Below, piece after piece: positions 46,983-57,405 of a stretch of 64,000 nucleotides of DNA. The stretch lies in assembly GCF_008365315.1 (NCBI RefSeq), contig NZ_CP043506.1, forward strand, positions 1-64,000. Direction: 5' to 3'. Source of the stretch: Acetobacter vaccinii (lineage in GTDB: Bacteria; Pseudomonadota; Alphaproteobacteria; Acetobacterales; Acetobacteraceae). The number at the start of each line of letters is the position of its first letter. The first letter of the stretch is position 1. Under the pieces are notes generated by a model, which saw nothing but the letters and a program-made list of their open reading frames with translations, did no database searches and was not told the DNA's origin. The position numbers and the translations under genes were made by a program.

Positions 46983-48389
46983 ATGCCCATGACCATCGAC
47001 ACCATCATCGCCCGCATAGGCGGCGCCGAAGCCACGGCCCGACTGACCGGCGTCGGCACCGAAGCCATTCGCAAATGGCGGCAGGCGCAGGCCATTCCGG
47101 CGCGCCACTGGCCCGTGATCGCACAGGCCACCGGCCTGTCGCTTGAAGACCTCCAGCCCGCCCCGATCGTGACAGACAGCCCCGCCCCCCCACAGGGCGG
47201 CAGCAAGACAGGAACACCCATGCCCGACGCCCGCCCCGATGGCGCCACCGCCGCTCTCGTTCTCGCAGATGGAAGCGTATTCTGGGGGAAAGGCTTTGGT
47301 GCCTTCACACCCGCTTCGGCCATCGGTGAAATCTGCTTCTCCACCAGCATGACCGGCTATCAGGAAACCCTGACCGATCCTTCCTTTGCCGGGCAGATCA
47401 TCACCTTCACCTTCCCGCACATCGGCAATGTCGGCACCAATGCGGAAGATGCTGAAGCCACCCGCGTGTTTGCCCGCGGCCTGGTGGTGAAGGAAGACCC
47501 GACCGAGCCCGCCAACTGGCGCTCTGACACCAGCCTGGACGCATGGCTGAAGGCACAGGGCGTGACCGGCATTGCCGGGGTTGATACCCGCGCCCTGACA
47601 CTGGCTATCCGCGACAATGGCGCGCAGACCGCAGCCCTTGTCTTCCCGCAGGATGGCCGGATTGACCTTGACAGCGCGCTGGAGGCCGCCCGCACCTGGC
47701 CGGGGCTGGAAGGTATGGACCTGGCCAAGGACGTAACCTGCGCAGCCCCCTACACCTGGGACGAGAGCGTATGGCAGTGGCCGCAGGGCAGCCGCCCCGC
47801 CCCCACCAACCGCCGCAAGGTGGTCGCGGTTGACTACGGCGCAAAACGCAACATCCTGCGCTGCCTTGTCGCCGCCGGGTGTGACGTGACCGTTGTGCCC
47901 GCCACCACGACAGGTGAGGAAATTCTGGCCCTGGCCCCCGCAGGTGTTTTCCTGTCCAACGGCCCTGGTGACCCGGCCGCTACCGCCAGCTACGCGGTGC
48001 CCGCCATCCGCGCTGTGCTGGACGCCGGTATTCCGCTGTTTGGCATCTGCCTTGGTCACCAGTTGCTGGCCCTGTCCCTGGGAGCCAAAACCTACAAGAT
48101 GGAACGCGGCCACCGTGGTGCCAACCAACCGGTCAAGGACTTGGCAACAAACCGGGTTGAAATTACCAGCCAGAACCATGGTTTTGCGGTTGACGCCAAC
48201 ACCCTGCCCGATGACGCCCATGTCACCCATGTGAGCCTGTTTGATGGCTCGAACGAAGGGCTGGCCTCTGACCGTTATGCGGCTTTTTCCGTGCAGTACC
48301 ACCCCGAAGCAAGCCCCGGCCCGTCCGACAGCTTCTACCTGTTTGAACGGTTTGTCGCCCTGATCGACAGCCATAGCGCCACGAAATAA
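46983..48389 (+). CDS. carA: Carbamoyl-phosphate synthase small subunit with N-terminal helix-turn-helix-like domain
   Basis: Glutaminase subunit that supplies ammonia to CarB for pyrimidine and arginine synthesis. From the ATG at 46983 it has 468 residues, about 80 more than E. coli CarA. The extra N terminus (about 5-56, [46 protein letters not shown]) looks like a Cro/YdaS-type helix-turn-helix and uses coding-type codons throughout. The CarA core starts at [16 protein letters not shown]. The glutaminase nucleophile is Cys356 ([10 protein letters not shown]) and the catalytic His is in [12 protein letters not shown]. An in-frame ATG at 47220 with AGGAA 5 nt before it would give a core-only CarA of 389 residues, so two forms are possible. 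Confidence 0.94.
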   Translation: MPMTIDTIIARIGGAEATARLTGVGTEAIRKWRQAQAIPARHWPVIAQATGLSLEDLQPAPIVTDSPAPPQGGSKTGTPMPDARPDGATAALVLADGSVFWGKGFGAFTPASAIGEICFSTSMTGYQETLTDPSFAGQIITFTFPHIGNVGTNAEDAEATRVFARGLVVKEDPTEPANWRSDTSLDAWLKAQGVTGIAGVDTRALTLAIRDNGAQTAALVFPQDGRIDLDSALEAARTWPGLEGMDLAKDVTCAAPYTWDESVWQWPQGSRPAPTNRRKVVAVDYGAKRNILRCLVAAGCDVTVVPATTTGEEILALAPAGVFLSNGPGDPAATASYAVPAIRAVLDAGIPLFGICLGHQLLALSLGAKTYKMERGHRGANQPVKDLATNRVEITSQNHGFAVDANTLPDDAHVTHVSLFDGSNEGLASDRYAAFSVQYHPEASPGPSDSFYLFERFVALIDSHSATK

Positions 48390-48405
48390 CAGGACCGAAC
48401 GTACC

Positions 48406-51400
48406 ATGCCCAAACGGACAGACATCCGCTCCATCCTCATCATCGGCGCCGGTCCTATTGTTATCGGTCAGGCGTGCGAGTTTGACTATTCCGGCGCACA
48501 GGCCTGCAAGGCCCTGCGGGAAGAAGGCTACAGGGTCATCCTGGTCAATTCCAACCCGGCCACCATCATGACCGATCCGGGCCTTGCGGACGCCACCTAT
48601 GTGGAGCCCATTACCCCCGAGGTGGTCGAGCGCATTATCCTCAAGGAAAAACCCGACGCCGTGCTGCCCACCATGGGTGGCCAGACAGCGCTGAACACAG
48701 CCATGGCGCTACATGCTTCAGGCTTTCTGGAAAAGCATGGGGTGGAACTGATCGGTGCGCGCGCCGACGTGATCGACCGTGCGGAAGACCGGCAGAAATT
48801 CCGCGAAGCCATGGACGCCATCGGCATTGAAAGCCCGCGCAGCTTTATTGCCCATACCCTGGCTGAAGCGCACGAGGCCCTCAAGCAGATCGGCTTTCCC
48901 ACCATTATCCGCCCCTCCTTCACCATGGGTGGGTCTGGCGGTGGTATTGCCTACAACCGCGAAGAGTTTGAGCAGATCATCCTCTCCGGTCTCGACGCCT
49001 CCCCCACCACGGAAGTGCTGGTGGAAGAATCCGTCCTGGGCTGGAAAGAGTTTGAAATGGAAGTGGTCCGCGACACGGCGGACAACTGCATTATCATCTG
49101 CTCGATCGAGAACATCGACCCCATGGGCGTGCATACGGGTGACTCCATCACCGTTGCCCCCGCGCTGACGCTGACCGACAAAGAATACCAGCGTATGCGC
49201 GATGCCTCCATCGCCTGCCTGCGCGCCATTGGCGTGGAAACGGGGGGGTCGAACGTGCAGTTCGGCATCAACCCCAAGGACGGCCGCATGGTGGTGATTG
49301 AAATGAACCCCCGTGTCTCGCGCTCCTCCGCGCTGGCATCCAAGGCAACCGGCTTCCCCATTGCCAAGGTCGCGGCCAAGCTGGCTGTTGGCTACACGCT
49401 GGACGAGCTGAAGAACGACATCACGCGCACCACCCCGGCCTCCTTCGAGCCGACGATCGACTATGTGGTGGTCAAGATCCCGCGCTTCACCTTCGAGAAG
49501 TTCCCCGGCGCGCCTGCCCTGCTGTCCACCTCCATGAAGTCGGTGGGTGAGGCCATGGCCATTGGCCGCTCCTTCCCCGAAGCCCTGCAAAAGGGCCTGC
49601 GGTCGATGGAAACCGGCCTGAACGGGCTGGACCCGGTCGAAGTGCCCGGCGATGGTGGGGACGACGCCTTCCGCGCTGCCCTGTCCCAGCCCCGGCCGGA
49701 ACGCATCCTCATGGCCGCACAGGCGCTGCGTGCGGGCCTGTCGGTTGAGGATATTCACGAAGCCTGCAAGTTCGAACCCTGGTTCCTGCGGGAAATGCAG
49801 CGCATCATCGCCGCCGAGCGTGAGGTGGAAGCCCACGGCCTGCCCACCGATGCCCGCCACCTGCGCCGCCTGAAGGCCCTGGGCTTTTCCGACGTGCAGC
49901 TTGCCCGCCTGTCGGGCACACAGCCTGCGGAAGTTGCCCGCCTGCGTGAAGACAAGGGCGTGGTGCCTGCCTACCGCCGGATTGATACCTGCGCGGGTGA
50001 GTTCACCTCCAACACGCCCTATATGTATTCCAGCTACGAAGGGTATTTTGCCCCCCCAGCCTGTGAATCCCACCCGACCGACCGCGAGAAGATCATCATC
50101 CTTGGTGGTGGCCCCAACAGGATCGGCCAGGGGATCGAGTTCGACTACTGCTGTGTGCATGCGGCCTACGCCCTGCGCGAAGCGGGTTACGAGACCATTA
50201 TGGTCAACTGTAACCCCGAGACGGTCTCCACCGACTATGACACCTCCGACCGGCTGTATTTTGAACCGCTGACCGCCGAGGATGTGATTGCCCTGATCCG
50301 TTGCGAACAGCGCAACGGCACGGTGCGCGGCTGCATTGTGCAGTATGGTGGCCAGACCCCGCTCAAGCTGTCCCGCGCGCTGGAGGCCGCAGGCATTCCG
50401 CTGCTGGGCACCCCGGCCGATGCCATTGACCGGGCAGAAGACCGCGAGCGTTTTCAGGCCATGCTGCACAAGCTGGGCCTGCGCCAGCCTGAAAACGGCA
50501 TTGCCCGCAACCCTGAAGAAGCCGAGGCCGTGGCCGAGCGCGTGGGCTACCCGGTGGTTGTCCGCCCGTCCTACGTGCTGGGTGGCCGTGCGATGGAAAT
50601 CGTTTACGACCGCGCCTCGCTCCAGCGCTACATGCGCGATGTGCTGCGTCTGGCCGGGCACGAAATTTCCTCTGGCCCGATCCTGCTCGACCGCTACCTT
50701 AACGAAGCCATTGAGGCCGATGTGGACTGCATTGCCGACGGCACCACCGTTTATGTGGCTGGGGTCATGGAACATATTGAGGAAGCAGGCATCCACTCTG
50801 GCGACAGCGCCTGCGCCCTGCCCCCCTACACCCTGTCCCCCGCAATCGTGACCGAACTGAAAGCCCAGACAGAAGCCATGGCCAGGGAACTGGGCATTGT
50901 CGGGCTGATGAACGTGCAGTACGCCATCAAGGATCAGGAAGTCTTTGTGCTGGAGGTTAACCCCCGCGCATCGCGCACGGTGCCGTTTGTCGCCAAGGCC
51001 ACGGGGGTTCCGGTGGCTAAAATCGGTGCCCGTGTCATGGCGGGTGACCAGTTGAGCGCCTTCAACCTTGATGACAAGGCTGTGGTGCCGCATGTCGCGG
51101 TCAAGGAAGCGGTCTTCCCCTTCAACCGCTTTGCGGAAGTGGACACCATCCTCGGTCCGGAAATGCGCTCCACCGGCGAAGTCATGGGTCTGGACACCTC
51201 CTTCGAGCGGGCTTTTGCCAAATCCCAGCTTGGGGCGGGCGTCAAGCTGCCTACATCGGGGGCTGTGTTCCTGTCGGTGCGCGAAAGCGACAAGCCGCAG
51301 TTGCCTGCGCTGGGCCGCCTGCTGGCGTCCATGGGCTTCAAGATCCTGGCCACACGCGGCACCGCCCGCAAGCTGCGTGAGTCCGGTATTGAGGTGGAAA

Positions 51401-51660
51401 ATATCAACAAGGTGCTCGAAGGGCGGCCCCACTGCGTGGATGCCATCCGCTCGGGTGAGGTGCAGATGGTCATCAACACCGCACAGGGCGCGCAGTCCGT
51501 TGCTGACAGTTTTGACATCCGCCGCTCGGCCCTGGTACTGGGTATTCCGCACTACACAACCATGGCGGGTGCGCGGGCTGCAACCCACGCCATTGCGGCA
51601 ATCCGCAAAGGACCGCTTGAAGTTGCGCCGCTTCAGTCATATTTTAGCGGATCGTTCTAA
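48406..51660 (+). CDS. carB: Carbamoyl-phosphate synthase large subunit
   Basis: Makes carbamoyl phosphate from bicarbonate, ATP and ammonia delivered by CarA. It has 1084 residues, the normal size. Two homologous ATP-grasp halves are seen: the first with [20 protein letters not shown] and [15 protein letters not shown], the second from about 560 with [18 protein letters not shown] and [15 protein letters not shown]. The C-terminal MGS-like allosteric domain begins at about 945 ([17 protein letters not shown]). carA precedes it by 16 nt. Confidence 0.98.
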   Translation: MPKRTDIRSILIIGAGPIVIGQACEFDYSGAQACKALREEGYRVILVNSNPATIMTDPGLADATYVEPITPEVVERIILKEKPDAVLPTMGGQTALNTAMALHASGFLEKHGVELIGARADVIDRAEDRQKFREAMDAIGIESPRSFIAHTLAEAHEALKQIGFPTIIRPSFTMGGSGGGIAYNREEFEQIILSGLDASPTTEVLVEESVLGWKEFEMEVVRDTADNCIIICSIENIDPMGVHTGDSITVAPALTLTDKEYQRMRDASIACLRAIGVETGGSNVQFGINPKDGRMVVIEMNPRVSRSSALASKATGFPIAKVAAKLAVGYTLDELKNDITRTTPASFEPTIDYVVVKIPRFTFEKFPGAPALLSTSMKSVGEAMAIGRSFPEALQKGLRSMETGLNGLDPVEVPGDGGDDAFRAALSQPRPERILMAAQALRAGLSVEDIHEACKFEPWFLREMQRIIAAEREVEAHGLPTDARHLRRLKALGFSDVQLARLSGTQPAEVARLREDKGVVPAYRRIDTCAGEFTSNTPYMYSSYEGYFAPPACESHPTDREKIIILGGGPNRIGQGIEFDYCCVHAAYALREAGYETIMVNCNPETVSTDYDTSDRLYFEPLTAEDVIALIRCEQRNGTVRGCIVQYGGQTPLKLSRALEAAGIPLLGTPADAIDRAEDRERFQAMLHKLGLRQPENGIARNPEEAEAVAERVGYPVVVRPSYVLGGRAMEIVYDRASLQRYMRDVLRLAGHEISSGPILLDRYLNEAIEADVDCIADGTTVYVAGVMEHIEEAGIHSGDSACALPPYTLSPAIVTELKAQTEAMARELGIVGLMNVQYAIKDQEVFVLEVNPRASRTVPFVAKATGVPVAKIGARVMAGDQLSAFNLDDKAVVPHVAVKEAVFPFNRFAEVDTILGPEMRSTGEVMGLDTSFERAFAKSQLGAGVKLPTSGAVFLSVRESDKPQLPALGRLLASMGFKILATRGTARKLRESGIEVENINKVLEGRPHCVDAIRSGEVQMVINTAQGAQSVADSFDIRRSALVLGIPHYTTMAGARAATHAIAAIRKGPLEVAPLQSYFSGSF

Positions 51661-51698
51661 TCGACTGGGCTGGCGTTAACATCCGGCCCCATCGTTAG

Positions 51699-51750
51699 CG
51701 GCCTGGTGGCCCCCTTGGCTCAAGGGGTGCCGCCAGGCCGTGTTCTGTTT
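51699..51750 (+). terminator. Probable terminator of carAB
   Basis: A long stem built from CGGCCTGG-T-GGC-CCCCTTG and its complement CAAGGGG-T-GCC-G-CCAGGCCG lies 38 bp past the carB stop, followed by a T-rich stretch (TGTTCTGTTTAT). Confidence 0.65.
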
Positions 51751-51807
51751 ATAACTTCCGTGTCGACCCCTCCCGGGCCGGCAGCTTTATTCCGGGGACA
51801 TGCCTTG

Positions 51808-52278
51808 CAGAAAACTCCCATGACGGGCAAAGGCCTGCAACAGCTGGAAGACGAACTTCGCAAGCTGAAATCCGAGGAACGTCCGGCTGTCATCCGCGCT
51901 ATCGCGGAAGCCCGCAGCCATGGCGACCTGTCTGAAAATGCCGAATACCATGCCGCGCGTGAACGCCAGTCGTTTATCGAAGGCCGTATTCTGGAGCTGG
52001 AAGACATCATCTCCACGGCCGAGGTGATCGACCCTGCCTCTCTCTCGGGCAGTCACGTCAAGTTCGGCGCCACTGTCTGCCTTGTTGATGAAGACACCGA
52101 CAAGGAAATTACCTACCAGATCGTTGGCCTGCACGAAGCTGAAATCAAGCAGGGCAAGATTTCCATTTCCTCACCGCTGGCCAAATCCCTTATTGGCAAG
52201 CAGGAAGGGGACACTGTTTCCGTTCCCGCACCGGGCGGCGACCGCACGTACGAAATCCTGTCCGTAAAATTTATCTGA
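51808..52278 (+). CDS. greA: Transcription elongation factor GreA
   Basis: Rescues backtracked RNA polymerase by stimulating transcript cleavage. It has 156 residues. The coiled-coil domain ([56 protein letters not shown]) carries the acidic tip (GDLSENAEY). The C-terminal FKBP-like domain ends with [18 protein letters not shown]. The frame is open from 51706, but the TTG at 51808, read as Met, gives the family N terminus MQKTPMT and has GGGGA upstream. It is followed by ilvA after 1 nt. Confidence 0.96.
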   Translation, partial: QKTPMTGKGLQQLEDELRKLKSEERPAVIRAIAEARSHGDLSENAEYHAARERQSFIEGRILELEDIISTAEVIDPASLSGSHVKFGATVCLVDEDTDKEITYQIVGLHEAEIKQGKISISSPLAKSLIGKQEGDTVSVPAPGGDRTYEILSVKFI

Positions 52279-52279
52279 C

Positions 52280-53476
52280 ATGATCTCTCTTGAGGATATC
52301 ACCGCGGCGGCCGAGCGCATCCGCGGCAAGGTCATCCGCACGCCCACCATTGCCTCGCACGCATTGTCCAAAGCCACTGGCGCGGACATTACGCTCAAGC
52401 TGGAAAACCTGCAGGCGGTAGGGTCCTTCAAGGAACGCGGGGCAGCCAACAAGCTGGCCCTGCTGTCCGCCGAGGAACGCGCACGCGGTGTTATTGCCGT
52501 TTCCGCTGGCAATCATGCCCAGGGCGTTGCCCGCCATGCCAGCCTGCTGGGGATAGACGCCGTTATTGTCATGCCCCGCTTTACACCGGCAGGCAAAGTG
52601 GTACGCACCCGCAACTGGGGGGCAAAAGTGCTGCTGGAAGGCGAAAGCTTTGCCGAAGCACTGGCCTTTGCCCAGAACCTGCAGGCGCGTGAAGGCCGGA
52701 CCTTTGTCCACCCCTACGACGACCCCGCCGTTATGGCCGGACAGGGCACCTGCGCGCTGGAACTGCTGGAAGATGCCGGGCCGCTGGATGCGCTGGTCGT
52801 GCCTATTGGCGGTGGCGGCCTGCTGTCGGGCTGTGCCGTTGCGGCCCGTGCCCTGCGGCCTGACCTGCGCCTTATTGGTGTGCAGGTTGAAAATTATGAC
52901 TCGCTCTGCGCTTTCCCCGGCCCGGCCACCCGCCCTAACGGCGGAGCAACCATTGCCGAGGGTATTGCCGTCCTGCAGATCGGGCAGCAGACCGATGCGG
53001 TTATCCGCAAGCTGGTGGACGAGGTTCTGGTTGTCTCGGAATCTGCGGTTGAAAACGCCATTACCCTGCTGGCCGAAGGCGCCAAACAGGTCAGTGAAGG
53101 CGCCGGCGGTGCCGCACTGGCTGCGGTGCTGACCTACCCTGAACTTTTCCGGGACAAGAAAGTCGCCCTGCCGATCTCGGGCGGGAACATCGACAGCCGT
53201 ATCCTGGCTAATACCCTGCTGCGCGCCATGCTGCGCGACGGGCGCATCCTGCGGCTTGTCATGGAAATCCCTGATCGCCCTGGCGTGCTGGCTGATATTT
53301 CCAAAACCATCGGACAGGCCGGGGGGAACATCATAGAAGTCTCCCACCAGCGCCTGTTTGCCGCGCCATCGGTGCAGGCTGCGGAGCTGGAAGTCATGAT
53401 CGAGGCGCGTGACCCCGAACATGCCGCCCAGATTACCAAAGCGTTGGAAAAAACCTACATCGTCCGCAGGGCCTGA
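52280..53476 (+). CDS. ilvA: Threonine ammonia-lyase
   Basis: PLP enzyme that deaminates threonine to 2-oxobutyrate, the first step toward isoleucine. It has 398 residues. The PLP lysine is Lys51 in GSFKERGA. Other marks are VSAGNHAQGVA and the phosphate-binding PIGGGGLLSG. A single C-terminal ACT-like domain (about 325-398, LVMEIPDRPGVLADISK) makes it the short type rather than the two-ACT-domain biosynthetic enzyme; it could also serve catabolism. It is close to greA (1 nt) with a weak ribosome-binding site, so coupled translation is likely. Confidence 0.94.
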   Translation: MISLEDITAAAERIRGKVIRTPTIASHALSKATGADITLKLENLQAVGSFKERGAANKLALLSAEERARGVIAVSAGNHAQGVARHASLLGIDAVIVMPRFTPAGKVVRTRNWGAKVLLEGESFAEALAFAQNLQAREGRTFVHPYDDPAVMAGQGTCALELLEDAGPLDALVVPIGGGGLLSGCAVAARALRPDLRLIGVQVENYDSLCAFPGPATRPNGGATIAEGIAVLQIGQQTDAVIRKLVDEVLVVSESAVENAITLLAEGAKQVSEGAGGAALAAVLTYPELFRDKKVALPISGGNIDSRILANTLLRAMLRDGRILRLVMEIPDRPGVLADISKTIGQAGGNIIEVSHQRLFAAPSVQAAELEVMIEARDPEHAAQITKALEKTYIVRRA

Positions 53477-53499
53477 CCCACTCCAGGCCGCGCAAAGCA

Positions 53500-53550
53500 A
53501 CGGCCCTTTTGCCTTCCTACATCCCATAGGCTGGCAAAAGGGCCGTTTTT
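53500..53550 (+). terminator. Intrinsic terminator between ilvA and the cellulose cluster
   Basis: A 14-bp perfect stem (ACGGCCCTTTTGCC, 53500-53513, with 53533-53546) followed by a T run. It lies between convergent genes and may work in both directions, though the T tract favours ilvA. Confidence 0.9.
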
Positions 53551-53582
53551 ATTCTCCGATAAAAAACGCTCAAGGGCATCCG

Positions 53583-55679
53583 TTACCGGATCTGCATCCC
53601 CCGGCCACGGACCAGCACCGACACCATAAAGGCAAGGTTGCTCCGCAACAGCAGGAGCAGGCTGCGCCATGGCTTATCGGAGCGGAAGTCGTCCCAGTAC
53701 AGCCATGTATCGCTACGACCAAACACCATGCCGACAATGGCAGCTTCATCCTGCAAATCGCGGCTGCGCCATTCCAGACGGAGCACTGTATTCTGCTGGC
53801 CCATAATGCAGGCGGGCACCTCCACACGGATACCATCACGCTCATTCACATACGTGACCATGATCATCGTCGAGGGTGCTGTCACCGGCTGTGCTGTCCG
53901 CACGGACAGGCCACCTTTTGAAATATCGATGGTCTGGCCCGGATAGCTGGTCTGTGTCTCCCCATCCGTCACGGTAACGGTAACGTCGAGCTGGGCGGGC
54001 AGTCTGTGCGCACGGCGGATCTGCCTGCGCTCATACCCCACGGCAATGGCCCCCATCACCACAACCGCGTTGACGATAGCCCAGATTACACTCATCAAAT
54101 ACACCTGAAACAGGCGGACGTCGGCAGCGTGCCTGTACATTCCAAACGCCCCGACCAGCACACCCAATGTCAGCAGCGCACAGACCACCACATTGGGCCA
54201 GATCATCCGCGCATCCAGATAGTCATGCTCGACCATTCCGCCCTTGGCGGTCACGTTAAAGGTTGCACGCCAAGGCATGAAAAACGCCTTGAGCACCACA
54301 GGCATCAGAAACGGTGCCAGTGAGGTTTCGTACACATCACCCCAGAAGGAATAGCGCCACCGCCCATGCATGCGCGACTGTGTAATGCTGGAATGGAAAA
54401 GATGCGGAATGGCGTACATCATCACCGCCAGAGGAGCCGCATTGATAACGCTTTGCCCCATGAACAGGAACGCCAGAGGCGCAAGCAGAAACACCAGCCG
54501 CGGCAAAGGAAAGAAGAAGTGCAACATGGCGGCCAGATAGCAAAGCCGCTGCCCAAGTCTGAGCCCCTTGTGCAGCAACGGGTTATCAACGCGGAAAATC
54601 TGCACCATGCCCCGTGCCCAGCGCACACGCTGGCCAATATGCAGGGCCAGACTTTCTGTTGCCAGCCCTCCGGCCAGGGTCTCGCGCAGGTAGGCAGTCT
54701 CCCACCCCTTGCGCTGGAGCTTGAGCGAGGTATGGGCGTCTTCAGTCACCGTTTCCACAGCAAAGCCGTGGATATGATCCAATGCCTCCCGCCTCAGAAC
54801 GGCGTTGGAGCCACAAAACAGTGTTGCGTTCCAGAAGTCATTGCCCGGCTGGATCAGGCCGTAGAACAGGTTTCCTTCAGGCGGCAGGCCTTCACGCGTG
54901 ACCAGATTTCTCTGAAACGGGTTGAGGGAATAGAAATGCTGCGGGGTCTGAACCAGCGCAATGCGCGGGTTGGCCACCATCCAGCCCACAGTCCGTGTGA
55001 GAAAACTTTTGACGGGAATATGGTCGCAGTCAAAAACGGCTATGACCTCCCCATCCGTATACCGCATGGCGTGATTGAGGTTGCCAGCCTTGGCATGTCT
55101 ATTGTCGGGCCGGGTGATGTAGCCAACATCTGCCTCCTGCGCGAAAAGCGCAAACTCCGGGCGACGTCCGTCATCCAGAATATAGACTTTCACCTTCCCT
55201 TCGGCCCAGTCCATGGCCTTTGCCGCAAGCACCGTGTTGCGGACCACGCTCAGGTCTTCATTATATGTGGGAATATAGACATCGACCGTCGGCCACAGCG
55301 CCCTGTCATGCGGTAGGGGCTGCTCCTTACGGGCCAGTGGCCAGGCCAGTTGCACATAGCCCAGAAACAGAATGATCCAGGAATAGACCTCGGCAAAAAT
55401 CAGCGCCATGGTCAGCAAAGCCTGAAACCAGTTGTCAAAATGCAATGTTGTCAGAATGCGCCAGCACATGTAGCGCAACGATACAAACAGAGAGAAACTG
55501 ACCAGCAACAGCGTTGCAGCGTGCCCTTTACGATGGTCCACCACCAGCGCGCACAGCATGGTCAGCACCGCCAGGTAAAGCTGCATTCCCGGCGGCACAA
55601 TCACCTGACTGGCCAGGACGACAAGCGCAACCCCCAGGCTCATCAGCGCGTAAGGCATTATTCTGGACCATTGCACCAT
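53583..55679 (-). CDS. bcsA: Cellulose synthase catalytic subunit (BcsA type) with PilZ domain
   Basis: Membrane family 2 glycosyltransferase of 698 residues that would polymerise glucose from UDP-glucose and translocate the chain. Catalytic marks are complete: DDG (Asp169-Asp170), DCD (Asp217, Asp219), TED (312-314) and QRVRW (350-354). Membrane helices flank the catalytic domain on both sides. The C-terminal PilZ domain has RRAHR (Arg555, Arg559) and DISKGG (585-590), the c-di-GMP-binding pair. The ATG at 55679 follows the SGNH gene by 1 nt. No BcsB domain is fused. In known type II operons the synthase leads the operon and is fused as bcsAB, so a complete BcsA at the end is unusual. Confidence 0.93.
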   Translation of the reverse strand: MVQWSRIMPYALMSLGVALVVLASQVIVPPGMQLYLAVLTMLCALVVDHRKGHAATLLLVSFSLFVSLRYMCWRILTTLHFDNWFQALLTMALIFAEVYSWIILFLGYVQLAWPLARKEQPLPHDRALWPTVDVYIPTYNEDLSVVRNTVLAAKAMDWAEGKVKVYILDDGRRPEFALFAQEADVGYITRPDNRHAKAGNLNHAMRYTDGEVIAVFDCDHIPVKSFLTRTVGWMVANPRIALVQTPQHFYSLNPFQRNLVTREGLPPEGNLFYGLIQPGNDFWNATLFCGSNAVLRREALDHIHGFAVETVTEDAHTSLKLQRKGWETAYLRETLAGGLATESLALHIGQRVRWARGMVQIFRVDNPLLHKGLRLGQRLCYLAAMLHFFFPLPRLVFLLAPLAFLFMGQSVINAAPLAVMMYAIPHLFHSSITQSRMHGRWRYSFWGDVYETSLAPFLMPVVLKAFFMPWRATFNVTAKGGMVEHDYLDARMIWPNVVVCALLTLGVLVGAFGMYRHAADVRLFQVYLMSVIWAIVNAVVVMGAIAVGYERRQIRRAHRLPAQLDVTVTVTDGETQTSYPGQTIDISKGGLSVRTAQPVTAPSTMIMVTYVNERDGIRVEVPACIMGQQNTVLRLEWRSRDLQDEAAIVGMVFGRSDTWLYWDDFRSDKPWRSLLLLLRSNLAFMVSVLVRGRGMQIR

Positions 55680-55680
55680 G

Positions 55681-57354
55681 TCATGGTCGCCTTTCAGGAA
55701 AATACACACTGACAGCACGCCAGATGCACCGTGCCAGTTCCGCCTGACCCAGAGCGGAAGGATGGGTCATGTCTCCCACCCAGTATTGCGGGTTGGAGGG
55801 GTCTGCCAGAGGGTGTCCGGGAGCAAAGGGGTCCACCACGCTGTCAGGCCGGATGCGCCCGTCCTGTACTGCGGCGTGAAGTTGCGCGCGCAGAACTGAG
55901 TCTGACGCCGCCTCCTCCACCAGCACGACATGGTATTTCATACCCTGCAACTGGCTGACAATCTGGCCCAGATTCTCCACTGTTTCCTCATACGGGATAG
56001 CGGTTTTCTGAATGTGGTCGTTAAAGCCACCGAAAACGACTGCCACCCGTTCCCCCGCGTGGACTGCCACACGGGCTGCGGCAGGCAGCATGCCCAGCAT
56101 ATGCCGCGTGGTTGCGCCGGATACCGCCAGATTATAGCTCTGGTAGCGCATATTAGCCTGCATCAGCCATGGCCAGTTGCGGCCATCAGGCACTTGATAG
56201 CCTTCTGTCCGGCTGTCACCAATGGTCACAACCGTACGGCGCACCTGCGGCATGGCATTGATCTGCCGGGCCACAGCCGCCTGAAAATGGCTGACCTGCT
56301 CCGGATCGCTGATATGGTCTGCCAGAACAACCCCGGTCCACTGTCCTGTATTACGCCCCTGGCTGAACCATGGTCCGCCATCGGCATTGTACCCCAGGTA
56401 CCCACCGGCAAGGGCTGCGGCAGAAGCAAGGTTCTGCCCCATAGCGTGGATGTTGCCCGACCTCACCCGCATGGCAGTACCCTGCCGCCAGACGGAAAAC
56501 ATCGCCGGGGCATTGTTGACCACCAGATCCAGCTTCTGATCCGGGGAGGCATTGTCGGCAACATGGACAAAACCATCCAGAGAATAGCTGCCAAAAAAGA
56601 CCTTGAAGCCCAGCCCTTCCTGCCCCAGCACAAGCGGCACAGGGTACGCGGCATACCCCGCATTGGACGAGGCATAGGTACCTAATGTGCTAAAAAAGAA
56701 GCCGCTGGTATCCAGCCGCATATCGGCTGGTATGACAAAACCGCCGGGGCCATTGGCCTCCCCCCAGGACATGGCCTCGGCTCCCGCAATCCGGACTTCG
56801 CCAATATGGACAACGTGCCTGCCTGCTGTCGCCTCCAGCGCATGACCGTGTCCTGACTGGTCATATACCCGCGTTACAAACGCATAGGTGCCGGGGTCAC
56901 GCTCCTGCAGGGGGGCCGTATCCAACCCGCCCTGTGCGGTAAGGTTCAAGGTCCGTGTTTGCTGCTGGCCCTGATGGGTTACTTCCACATCCAGCGCGGG
57001 GCCGACATAGCCGCGCACCAGCCGGACAGTCCCCCCTGCAAAACGGGTCCGGGTGCCAAAGACATCTCCCGGCAGGGTTGTATCGGGCAGCATTTGCCAC
57101 TGTGCCGCCCCAGGCTGCACGGATACCGCCTGCCAGACACGCCCACCAACCTGCCACAGGTCGCCCACCGCATGGCCATCTTGGGCATCATCCCCAACAC
57201 CCGGGGAGCGAGCGAGCAGCCCTGCTGTTGTGTCCGCAGCAGGAATACAGGGTATGGCCCCACCAACGGGGCAGTTGGCCGCCCGCGAGGGCACGGCACC
57301 CATGCCCCCCAGCAGAGCAGCCACCATGCCCATGCCGTACACTACCCGTTTCAT
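55681..57354 (-). CDS. Exported two-domain SGNH/GDSL hydrolase
   Basis: A 557-residue protein with a signal peptide ending about residue 26 (VPSRA). The N-terminal part (about 95-345) resembles the catalytic-type domain of alpha-L-arabinofuranosidase B or a concanavalin-like fold, with VRLVRGYVG and RVYDQSGHGHALEA. The C-terminal part is an SGNH esterase with Gly379-Asp380-Ser381, Gly443 and Asn445 (GGFND), and Asp528/His531 (DMTH). It probably transfers or removes acyl groups on the exported glucan. It lies 51 nt after bcsC and 1 nt before the BcsA-type gene, so it belongs to the operon. It is not one of the named bcsXY genes. Confidence 0.83.
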   Translation of the reverse strand: MKRVVYGMGMVAALLGGMGAVPSRAANCPVGGAIPCIPAADTTAGLLARSPGVGDDAQDGHAVGDLWQVGGRVWQAVSVQPGAAQWQMLPDTTLPGDVFGTRTRFAGGTVRLVRGYVGPALDVEVTHQGQQQTRTLNLTAQGGLDTAPLQERDPGTYAFVTRVYDQSGHGHALEATAGRHVVHIGEVRIAGAEAMSWGEANGPGGFVIPADMRLDTSGFFFSTLGTYASSNAGYAAYPVPLVLGQEGLGFKVFFGSYSLDGFVHVADNASPDQKLDLVVNNAPAMFSVWRQGTAMRVRSGNIHAMGQNLASAAALAGGYLGYNADGGPWFSQGRNTGQWTGVVLADHISDPEQVSHFQAAVARQINAMPQVRRTVVTIGDSRTEGYQVPDGRNWPWLMQANMRYQSYNLAVSGATTRHMLGMLPAAARVAVHAGERVAVVFGGFNDHIQKTAIPYEETVENLGQIVSQLQGMKYHVVLVEEAASDSVLRAQLHAAVQDGRIRPDSVVDPFAPGHPLADPSNPQYWVGDMTHPSALGQAELARCIWRAVSVYFPERRP

Positions 57355-57405
57355 GGGTCCCTCCCCTGTCCGCCTGCGCCCTTTAGCAGGGCGTGGCAGA
57401 AAATT

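Noticed and set aside
48718..51588. A 956-codon open frame antisense to carB
   Set aside because: It mirrors carB codon bias in a GC-rich genome, has no recognisable domain and is entirely covered by a certain gene.
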